This document shows, piece by piece, positions 1 through 9,547 of a stretch of 64,000 bases of DNA. A program made the position numbers and the translations under genes. Origin of the DNA: Yamagishiella unicocca (lineage: Eukaryota > Chlorophyta > Chlorophyceae > Chlamydomonadales > Volvocaceae). Below the pieces are notes generated by a model. That model made no database searches, was not told where the DNA came from, and worked only from the letters and a program-made list of their open reading frames with translations. The stretch spans positions 1,302,001 to 1,366,000 of the forward strand of contig BDSL01000005.1 of the NCBI GenBank assembly GCA_003116995.1, read 5' to 3'. Each line of letters starts with the position of its first letter. Position 1 is the first letter of the stretch.

Positions 1-3000
1 GACGGACTGGACCTGCCCAAGGTGCGGGGCGGGCTGGGCTGGGGGTAATGGGAGACCCGTGGGTCAGCGCTTCAAGACAAGGGGGGGGGAAGATGGATTA
101 CCGGCAGCTAGAGGCGCTATGGTGTGCTGGATACTACGGCCGCGCATGTGGACTCAGAGCGGTTAGCGAGTATACCTTATATTATTGTAAATGCGGGTAC
201 CTGCCCACCACTGGCGCGCGATCTCCTCGGCGATTTCCGATGCCGCCCGCCCCCCCCCCCGTGCCTGCCAAAAACCCTCCCTGGACCCTCCGGTCGTCGC
301 AACGTACGTACGATGACGTCATCGCCAACCGCATAGTTCAACCGCGTCGTGGAGATGATTCTGGAGGTACGGCTGCGCGCTGCTGGGGATCGATCTGCGG
401 GGGTAGGGGGAAAAGGGACTCCACACTCCAGGGAGGGGGCTGCAAGTTCAACCCGTGTACGAAGGAAAAACAACGTGTAGGACACAGACGTTTCGAGGGG
501 CAGGGTGGGTTGACGGGCGACAGGTGGGGGGGCTCGGTCCTCGCTCGCACCCCCCCCTCTGACCGACATCAATCTAATGATGCTTCTCGCGTCATGACTG
601 ACACCCTCCTCCCCGGCCCCCTGTGGTCCTACCGTGGTGGTGGGCTTGCTCTCGCAGACCCTGATTGAGGAGGACGTCCCGGAGGTGGGTCCGGAGTCCA
701 GGGGGGGCCGCGGGGGATATTCCTGAGCTGGAGGCTCCAGGGAGGGTTGGATCGCTAATGGCCACGGGCGCGACGTGTGCAGCGCGAGCTTGATGACGTC
801 AGAGTGCCGTACTGTAGTGGCCGCATGAATGCCGTTCCGCGCGACGCATACTTCGCCTCCCCCCAAATGAGATGTGTTTTTACTCTCTCTCCCCCCTCTG
901 CGCACCTTTTCCCCCGGCTCCCGCCGTACACGTGCCGTACGTGTCGTACTGCCTGTACGGCAAATGCAGGACGTGATCGCGGACATTGTCAAGAATGTGG
1001 ACGCGGCTCGCGCCGCCATCTTCACGCCGGGAGCGGATGAGCTGGTGAGCAAGGAGGAGATGATGGCGGAGGCGGCGACGCTGGATTGCGACATGGTGAC
1101 CAAGCTGGGCGGCCCCGAGGCCGTGTATGAGCTCATCAGCTACTTCTACGCGCGACTGTTCAACGACGAGGAACTCAAATACTTCTTCACGCTGTCGACG
1201 GACCGCCTGAGGACCAAGCAGGTGCGTGTGTATGTGTGCGAAGGGCGGGGGGATGCGACCGGCGGCAACTCTCTCTAGGGGCATCGTTCCGAACCACAGG
1301 GCCCCCGAAATGCCTCCCACAGCCATCACCTACCGCCCACAACGAGCAACGAGCCCCTGCCGCCACCTGCCCGGCCCACCTCACCTCACCCACCTGAGCC
1401 CGACCCACCTGAACCCTCCCACCCACCCACCCACCCACCCACCCACCCACCCACCCACCCACCCACCCACCCACCCACCCACCCACCCACCCACCCACCC
1501 ACCCACCCACCCACCCACCCACCCACCCACCCACCCACCCACCCACCCACCCACCCGCAGTTCAAGTTCATGAGGTACCTGGTGGCTGGCCCCTCGCACT
1601 ACACCGGCGACCTGCGTTGCGTGCACGCCAACATGGTTTCGGAGCGCGGCCTCACCGCCGCCAAGTTCAACCGCGCGGTGGCGCACCTCACGGCCGCCCT
1701 GGCGCACCTGTCGGTCCCGGCGGAGGTGGTGGCGCAGATCATGAAGAATGTCGAGGCGGCCAAGGAGGCCATCCTAGGCGGCGCCGCAGGCGCCGCCGCC
1801 GCCGGAGGCAGCCGCCCCGCGTCGGCGGCGGCAGCCGCCGGCGCCGCCGGCGGCGGCAGCCGCCCGACGTCGGCGGCGGCAGTCGCCGCCGGCGGCCTGT
1901 ACGGCCGCCTCGGCGGCGACGTCGTCGTGGGCAAGGTGGTGGATGCGCTGCACGCGCAGCTGCAGGCCAACCCCCTGCTGGCGCACATCTACGCGGGAGT
2001 GGATATGGTGAAGCAGCGCCGGCAGCAGCTGGCCTTCCTGCGGACCGCGCTGGGCGGAGGCGGAGCGGCGGGCTCGCGTCCCGCCAGCGGCGCGTCCGCC
2101 AAGTCAGGGGGCTCGGCTGGCGGTGGCGGCGGCGGCATGACGCTGGGCATCGCGCATGCGCACCTGGCTCGCGACAAGGCGCTCAACGCAGCACACTTTG
2201 AGGCCATTGCGCAGGCCTGGACGAGCTGCCTGGTGGCAGAGGTGAGCCAGTGGGGCCCTATGGCCCCCTGTGGGCAGCAGCTCCCGGAAAGCATGCTGGG
2301 CGGTGGCTCCCGGCGATTCGGGCATAGGAGCAGGGGCTTTTGCTGCATCCGTCATGCTGGGCTGGGCTTTGTTAGTATACTTAAAGAAAAATATTACTAG
2401 CGTTGATACTTATGACACAAGTAGTGTTAGCAATTGTAAACTTCTCGAAGATTAATTATTAAAATTACAAGGCTTTCGGGAAATTGTTTTTCCCTTCGGG
2501 GTCCACACGCGAGGCACCTCGGCGACGCGGGAGGGTTTTGGGGACCATCCTTTGCCATACACCGGCTTGCAGGCTTTTACGCAACCGATCCTGGCGGCAT
2601 CCCACTCCCTTCCCCGGCGGCCTCCCCTGGAGCAGCCTCTTCGCCCTCTTGACGCCTGCCCTGCCGCCGCCGCCGCCACCGCTGCAGGGCGCGCCCGCCA
2701 ACGCCACCGCCGAGCTTCGCGGCCTGCTGGCTCCAGGCCAGAGCCTCCTCTACCCGCCCGGCCCCGCCGCCGGCTGCCCCTTCGCCGCGTCCATGTCCCT
2801 CGACGACGAGAGCGCCCTGGACGCCATCATCGCCGCCGCCGCCGCCAGCACCCCACTCTCCGGCTCGGCCCGCGTCTCCCGCCAGCCCAGCGCCGCCGGC
2901 TCCGCCGCCGGCCGCCCTGCGGCGGCCGCGGCCACGGCTGGGGTCCCGGGCAGCAAGCCAGGCAGCAAGCCGGGGTCCGCTGCGCGGCCCACTGGCGGGT

Positions 3001-3149
3001 CCGCCGGTGCTCCGCGCGGTGTGACGCCCCTGGTGGGTGCCCGCTCCGCGGGTCTGGGGTACCTGGGTGACGACGAGGAGCGGCTGCTGGAGGCCCTCCT
3101 GGAGACCAGCTCGGGCGCCGTGCCGGCAGCCGTCAAGGCGCAGGCGTAG
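1..3149 (+). CDS. Multi-domain truncated (2/2) haemoglobin, 3' part
   Basis: Exons: 1-21, 337-366, 658-684, 970-1221, 1561-2241, 2688-3149 (TAG); all introns are phase 0. The window opens inside one globin domain: DGLDLPK, FNRVVEMILE, TLIEEDVPE and DVIADIVKNVDAA join into the same helix G-H segment seen downstream as KFNRAVAHL...VVAQIMKNVEAA. Domain 2 (exons 970-1221 and 1561 on) has FY at the B9/B10 position, an E11-type Gln and the proximal-type His of CVHANM. Domain 3 (LYGRLGG, VDMVKQRRQQ, IAHAHL) has LH where FY is usual and a Gly/Ser/Ala insert in the EF loop. Gly/Ala/Ser-rich linkers join the domains, and a 100-residue low-complexity tail ends the protein. The family binds haem and O2/NO and acts in NO or redox chemistry. 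The 5' end lies outside the window. The exon structure is strongly supported; which domains hold haem is not. Confidence 0.87.
1417..1556 (+). repeat. (CCCA)n microsatellite, about 35 copies
   Basis: An uninterrupted tetranucleotide tract fills the last 140 bases of the globin intron 1222-1560 and runs straight into the CGCAG acceptor, so it supplies the pyrimidine-rich tract of that 3' splice site. Confidence 0.97.
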
Positions 3150-3592
3150 GCGGGCGCGGGGGGACGTCTCCCGCTCGTGCACCGTCCTGGCTGTTATCGT
3201 GCCCCCTCCTGGAGCGATGCCTCCTTCGGGAAAAAGCCCTGCTCCCATCCCACGGCGGGCGCGTTTCTTCCACAAGTGTCAGGCCTGTGGGGTGCCACCA
3301 GCAGAAGCAGCAGAAGCAGAAGCAGCAGGGATTTAGGGAGATGGGCGAGTGAGAGGAAGTCGGCCGGCCCGTTGAGCCTGACCTGCGGGTTGGCACCTGA
3401 TACGGCCGCTGCCGGCGCTGCTCTCGCCACCGCATCTCCTTTCTGTGTGGATCAACAACGAAATTCGGTGGCTGCTGGATCTGGTGTTGGGCGAGGGATA
3501 CGGTTATGACTGCGGGTAATGGTTACGGTTTCCGTGACGGGGTGCGGAGGAGCACTGCGCGAAAGCAGACTGGATGGGAGGTCTTTTGCCGC

Positions 3593-3688
3593 TAGGAGGA
3601 AGAGGAGGAGGAGGAGGGGAAGGAGGAGGAGGAGGAGAAGGAGGAGGAGGAGGAGGGGGAGGAGGAGGAGGACGAGGAGGGGGAGGCA
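3593..3688 (+). repeat. GGA-rich purine tract
   Basis: Imperfect (GGA)n/(GGGA)n array. The long low-complexity open frames it creates (poly-Gly, poly-Arg; poly-Pro or poly-Ser on the other strand) are artefacts of the repeat. Confidence 0.9.
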
Positions 3689-3823
3689 GGTATTTTGCCG
3701 CTGGAGAATGGGCGGCCGATGTGACGCTTCGCACATCCTTTTGTTGCCGCCGCCGGTATGCGGCTACCCGCGGCGGCAGTTTCGGGCTGGTCATGTGTAG
3801 TAGGTCTACACATGGGAGGGTGC

Positions 3824-3828
3824 TGTAA
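3824..3828 (+). terminator. Candidate TGTAA polyadenylation signal of the globin gene
   Basis: This TGTAA lies 675 bases after the globin stop codon on the coding strand. TGTAA is the standard poly(A) signal of volvocalean algae. The long implied 3' UTR makes the assignment tentative. Confidence 0.35.
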
Positions 3829-4636
3829 GGCGGCCGGGGGATAAGGTATGGAGCGCCGACTGCGACCATATCTAGCGCGCCAGCTGCGCGTCTCGTTCAA
3901 CGACGACTACAGGGCTTGTCCCTTGCCACTTCAGCGCCTTGCGCTCACCAGTGGCCCCTGAGTTTTTGCTCTCACAGAATGCTGGCGGGGCCCTCCCTGG
4001 AGTGCGGGACCACCGGCTGGCGGGGCTCCCTGGAGTGCGGCCGCCAGCCCCACTCCCGCTAATGCATCATGCTATGTAGCGGTCACATCGCAATGGGGCC
4101 TTATCCGCGTACATCGCACCTCGGTGGCGCCTTGTGCATCTCGGGGCCGCATCTCGGCCATGTAGGGGTGGGGCGCTGCCTCTCCGCGGAGGCAGCGCCG
4201 TATTACGGGAGCCGGTGGGGCTCAGGTGTCTGATGTCTGGAGCGTTCCGCCCTTGCCGCGGGTGCGGCGGTGGGAGTGCTGCCGCGCCATGCATGTGGGT
4301 GGGCGCTGATCGACACACAAGATGCCGTTGTGGGGGTCGTTCACGGTCGTTGTGGGGTCGTACACGGTCGTTGTGTGGGTCGTTCCGCAGTCCCCGATCG
4401 ATTTCGTCCCCCCCGCCACTGCGGTTTTGGTGGTCAGGTAGTTCTCAGGCGAGGCTGGGCTGGAGTCCGGCATACCGGGCTGTGACGCTATCGTCATGAG
4501 CATCGCGATCCTATGTATTCGGTGGCTGGTGGTGGGACTGGCCGAGGTGGTGGGGGCGATGGCCAGGTGGGGGGCGGTGGCGGCGGTGGTCAGGTGGGGG
4601 CGGTGGCGGTGGGGCCGCGGTGGAGTGACAGCGCAG

Positions 4637-5022
4637 CCGCTGCGTGCCGTCAGTACGACGAGCACGGCTCCAATGACACTGTGCGCGTGCTCCTCAACAC
4701 ACTGCCAATTCGCAATGATATGCTGTGGCCTCTGCGCAACGTACGCTTCCTGGACTAGGGCGTCGTCGTGCGTCTGCAATCAGAGGAGGGAGAGGAGGTG
4801 AGGTGAGGAGGAGGGTCAGAGGAGGAAGGTGAGGAGGAGGGTGAGGAGGAAGAGGACGGGGAGGAGGAAGTGGAGGGGGACGAGGAGGGGAGAAAAAGAG
4901 GAGGGAAGGAGGAGGGAAGGAGGAGGGAAGGAGGAGGATGGGGACCAGGTCATTGTGCCGAAAAGCGCTGCGAGCTGCAGCGTAGCCTGGTGGAAATGGA
5001 ACCGCGGCTTCGCAGCTCGTGA
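4637..5022 (+). CDS. Possible gene fragment, unknown product
   Basis: Exon 4637-4740 would follow a CAGCGCAG acceptor and end at a good AAC|GTACGC donor. It encodes ACRQYDEHGSNDTVRVLL followed by NTLPIRNDMLWPLRN, which looks more protein-like than its surroundings. A phase-matched short terminal exon 4981-5022 (RSLVEMEPRLRSS, TGA) can be joined after the purine tract. No family is recognised and no upstream exons were found. A further open stretch around 5350-5479 (GEDGFMGSVSIALGDD) may belong to the same or another relic. It could be a decayed gene copy or chance. Confidence 0.2.
4783..4938 (+). repeat. GGA/GGAA purine tract
   Basis: Second imperfect GGA-rich array, ending in three copies of GGAGGGAAGGA. 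It lies between the two weak candidate exons at 4637-4740 and 4981-5022. Confidence 0.88.
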
Positions 5023-7202
5023 ACGCATCGTGACCAAATCAGCTCTACCTGTATGCGGGTAGCCCGTTGTGAGCGCCGGCCTGCTGGCACGCAGGAGCTC
5101 CTTTGTATGTTGCGTGGGTGGGTGCTGGGGCTTGGGCCGCGTTTCTCGATGACCTGGATCGGCGGCTTGCCTGCTGCATGGCCATTCCGGGGCTCCTACT
5201 TAGGCAACCTCTAGTTGTTGGCGCCGGCCAGGCGTTGTTAGGGGGCGCGTCGCGGTGCGGGCGCTGGCGCGGTACGCGTCCTTGTTCGAGCCAGCCTGGG
5301 TACGACGGGGGTCTGCGTGCACGAATTGTAGGTTTTGTGCCAGGGCCGCAATTCACGGCGAGGGCGAGGATGGGTTCATGGGTAGCGTCTCCATCGCTTT
5401 GGGAGACGACGTAGGCGGCGACGCTGGTGCACCACGCTCCGCCACTATTGATCCCAGGCGCCTTTTTGCGCCGATTTGATCCCGCCGCCACGTGCCCTTC
5501 GTGACGTGTTGCAGCGTGCGTGTACAACCAGCGGTAATAAATGTGCCCAAGGCGGCCTGAAGGCCTGAGCGCCGGGCGGGGCCGGGCCGGGCGGGGCACC
5601 CTTCGGTGGCGGATTGCTGTGGTCGACGTTTGTTGAATTGCGGTTCTACAATTGCGGTCTCGAGCACGGGGGTGTCAAAACGCGGAGCGGCGTTTGGCTC
5701 GCGCTCCGTCGCTGTGTGACCGTTGTACTACACGTGGCCCGTTGTACGTGTGGCCGTTGTATATTAATAAGCGTGCGCGTAGGGTACGGCGTCGGCGGCT
5801 CACATGGTGAAGGAGCCTGAGGTGGGGAGAGAGAGACACGCCGTTCGGAGAGAATGTATTGCTTCGCAATTCGCACACATTTTCGGTTGGATGCTGCGAT
5901 TGTATCGGTGGCGGTTTGTTCGTTGCAAATTCGGTTCGCCGCAGGAGGGGCGCAACGCCTCCAGGACAAGCTGGTTCTTGCGATACCCTAGCTCCTGGCC
6001 GTTGGCGCGGGGTCTCGCTAGTACGGCGGATGGGAGCTTCCATCCAGCGTTCCAGCTGCCGTGCTGTCATCGCACCGAGCCGGTCGCTGGGGGCTTTTCG
6101 GGAGGGGGTGTCTTTTCAATCATTGTTTGTTGCCCGGTTTGCGTGGCACTACTAAATATTATTGGCGGTTGCTTCCTGTGGTGGCTCCAGTGAGGGAGGG
6201 ATTCCCGTCTGCGGCGCTCAACACGTGTCAGCGTTGCCAGCAGGATGCGGTGCGACGTCACCGCAGCGAGCGTTGTTTCTTGTGTTCTTGATCGAATCAT
6301 AGAAACATCCGCGGAATGCGGATTCGTACGGTTTTCACTTTTCACCTGATGCTTCACGTTGCACTGAACACTGCCTCTGTAATCGTAGAGAAGTCGCGAC
6401 TGCGTCGCGCACTGGCACGATGATTATTGAAACCTGCCACTACTTTTCGCTGGCTACGCTGGTTGCTGCTCATTCGGCGTAGCGCTGCGCCTTTGGATTC
6501 TCGGGGTCTACTTGGATTCTGGAATAAGGTTTGTCGGTTTGAGGACTATGCTTACCTTTTTTATGGAACACTCTTCTTAATAAATCACTATCTAATGTAA
6601 CGGCAGATGACGGCGTTGCGTTCCAACGGTCGCTGGGCGCGCAGCTCAGAGCTCACAGCTAGCCGGACGAACTGGCGGTTACAGAGGCACAGCGCACATG
6701 ACGACTTGTCAACCGAGTTCAACCTACCGGTAATAGGTCCGCGAATTTTAGACGATTGCAGGATGCACGACAATGTAGAGCGCATCACGTCAGCATCGAG
6801 CCATAATATGATATAAAACCTTTTCAGCCATGTGCCATAAAACCCGCCAGTAACCAACAATCAATTCTAGTAAGGCGCAATCATTCGTTTCGCGCATTCA
6901 CCACCGGCCATGGCCCATGGGACCGCGAAACCACGGCAGCTGGCACCATATCAAGGGATGAAGATTGGATGAAGAAAGGACAATGGTCCCACATCAAAGC
7001 GGACCAGGCATCCAAACACAAAATCAGTATAATACCACGTAGGCGGCAAAAGCGGAGGTTTCAGCGCTGCCGCAGCGCGACCCCAAAGCCGGCGCGCGCG
7101 CAGCACCGCCCTCCCTTGCCCCGAGCGCCCCCGGGCGACAGACGCGTGAAACGAGCCGACGAGCACCACCTTCGCCGCCAGCAATACGACACCTGCGTCT
7201 CT

Positions 7203-7272
7203 TCCAGTGTCAGGCGATGCGCCCGATGGCTCTACCTTCTGGTCTGGGGCCCACCTGTAACACTTACTACGA
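7203..7272 (+). repeat. Dispersed repeat, copy 1 (CCCACTGTAAC family)
   Basis: About 70 bases from GTGTCAGGCGATGCGCCCGA to CCCACCTGTAACACTTAC closely match the reverse complement of 53626-53700. Weaker copies of the end motif occur elsewhere. Each copy carries TGTAA near its 3' end followed by TAC-rich sequence, as expected of 5'-truncated retroelement 3' ends; that identity is inferred. Confidence 0.75.
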
Positions 7273-8635
7273 CACCAGTCCCAATCGGAATGAACTAGAC
7301 GCAGCATCCTCGACCCTCGTGTGGGGTGGGTGGGGAGCGGAAACCCGGAGGGGGCGGGGCGGGCGGTCTTGCCTTCCCCCCTCCTCCTCCCTGCTCCCCC
7401 TCAACAGACCCAGCCGACCTGTCCCTCCATACCTCCCGCCTGACCAGCAATGCAGGATGTACACAGCGTGGGTAGCAGTACGGCAGTGACGAGTCATTTT
7501 TTCCATGCTAAGAATTGCATAAGCCGAGAGTCATGTTATGAATAAGTACGGTCGACCGGGGGGCTGTAGAGCAGCGATAAAACAGAATCCAAACGAAAGG
7601 GTATCCGGACTGCACGGATGACGAAAATTCGAACAGAATCTTGCCGTGCGCAAACAGAGACAGCGCGAACATGACTCCATTGTGGCATGACAAGCGAACA
7701 CGGTTATCGCTCAATCTTAGTAATCTCATCAATTGAGTGCGTTGGCCCACAACCGGGCGACGCCACGACCTTTCCACGGCCTCGCGCCTGCAAATTCCCG
7801 CTGCTCCGAGGCTCCGGAACCACGCCTAGCCAAGCCTTCTCCCCTCCTCTTCCAGAACATAACACTCTCTTACACCATCAACACAACAGCCTTCGATGCC
7901 TGCCTTTGCCGAACTCAATAGATTGTCAAAAGCCGCGCGTGTGCGTGAAGCTGTCGTGCGGCCGGCCATGACCGACGAGCCCGACGTGCAGCATTCTGAG
8001 CGCCTGCCGGTGCGCCACCGGGGCACCACGGCTTTTTGGTTCGAGCGACTTAGTTCATGCGCTGTGCGACGGTGGCGGCGGGCGACTCGTACAGTGTGGT
8101 GACGGGAAACATAACTTTCCATTGCCATGCCCCCGTAACCGTCAACCTGTGTACTCAAAAGCTACTTGACAGCCGGGGAAAACCCCGACCACCCGCACGT
8201 GACCGCCTCGCCTGCCCATCACGCGCCCCCAAGCCACGGGGTTCCACCTCCTCGCAAACCCTCGCTAATGTTTTTGTAATGCCAGTTCCCTGTCTGGGTG
8301 ACCGGTGGGTCGCAGGGATGGTGTACATTCCCACAACAAAATAAGTAGCGCATCCGGCCCTAACCTCACCCCACGCGCCCCCTGCCTCTCCCCCTGCCTC
8401 TCACCAGCTCCAAGGTCATAAAACACATTCCCCAGGGCCCATTCGAACCCTTCTTCCTACTATATCGCCATAGCCGCCTGCCTTCCTCCATCTGACTGCT
8501 GATCGGCCGCCATACGACCCGGTTCGGACTCCCCCTCTCACTCGCCGCTCCCCTCCGTGACCCCTGACCCGGAACAAAACGCCAACCCGGTTCTCCGTTT
8601 TGCGCTTCACACGCGCAGATCTACCGCACGTTAGT

Positions 8636-8945
8636 TGGTACCAGTTCCCTTAACATTTGTTGGCACCAGTTCCCTTAACAGGCCATCGACGGGCCAGTTC
8701 CCTTAACAGGCCAGTTCCCTTAGCAGGCCATCGACGGGCCAGTTCCTTTAACAGGCCATCGACGGGCCAGTTCCCGTAACGGGCCAGTTCCCTTAGCAGG
8801 CCATCGACGGGCCAGTTCCTTTAACAGGCCATCGACGGGCCAGTTCCCGTAACGGGCCAGTTCCCTTAGCAGGCCATCGACGGGCCAGTTCCTTTAACAG
8901 GCCATCGACGGGCCAGTTCCCGTAACAGGCCATCGACGGGCCAAC
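8636..8945 (+). repeat. Minisatellite with CATCGACGGGCCAGTTCC core
   Basis: At least ten imperfect units combine two short modules, GGCCATCGACGGGCCAGTTC and (C/T)(C/T)TTAACA/CGTAACGGG, in changing order. The array sits 150 bases beyond the 3' end of the ankyrin-RING gene. Confidence 0.92.
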
Positions 8946-9091
8946 TCCACAGTGCTCTCGGTAGTCAATCCAAGTGCACCAACATGCGCATGCAGCCATG
9001 TATCCGAAGACTATGCGCCAGCTACATTTCTCATGTCGTGTAACCGGGTCTTGTCGCCGCTCCCAACACCGAAGCAGGCGCTCTTGTTATT

Positions 9092-9513
9092 TCAGGCGAC
9101 GCCCAAGGATGGCCGCATCCGCTGCTGCGACTGCTGCTTCGCCAGCTGCTGCTTTGCCAGCTGCTGCTGCTGCTGCTTTGCCAGCTGCTGCTGCTGCTGC
9201 TTCGCCAGCCGCACAAACTCCGTCACCGGCCGGCGGCAGAAGGGGCACAGCAGCGGCTTGGCCGTCACCCCGTAGCTCAGCTCCCTGGCACACGTGGCGC
9301 ACAGGCCGTGCTGGCAGCTGTACGGAACCACAGCCTCCTGCCGTACAAAACACACGTTGCACACGTTACCCGCCTCCTCCTCCTCGTCGCCCGGCGGGTC
9401 GGCCTGCATCTGCAGCAGGCTGTCCTTCCGCTCCGGAACCACCGCCTGGAGCTGCCGCGGCGGCGGCGGCGGGTCGTGCTGGTAGTAGCCGTGCACGGTG
9501 TAACCGCACCGGT

Positions 9514-9547
<34 letters not shown>

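Larger units (their letters stand above)
3150..9091. other. Repeat-rich spacer between convergent genes
   Basis: It holds the likely globin 3' UTR, two GGA-rich tracts, a weak gene fragment near 4.6-5.0 kb, one copy of a dispersed repeat (7203-7272) and a minisatellite at 8636-8945. From about 5.5 kb to 8.6 kb the base composition becomes less GC-rich, with no codon-biased open frame and no splice-consistent exon series recognised on either strand. Confidence 0.6.

Noticed and set aside
177..1136. 319-residue minus-strand open frame at the window start
   Set aside because: It is antisense to the globin exons and introns and matches nothing; a shadow of GC-rich sequence.
1381..1707. Open frames rich in Gly-Trp-Val-Gly or Thr-His-Pro-Pro
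   Set aside because: They are translations of the (CCCA)n intron microsatellite on either strand.
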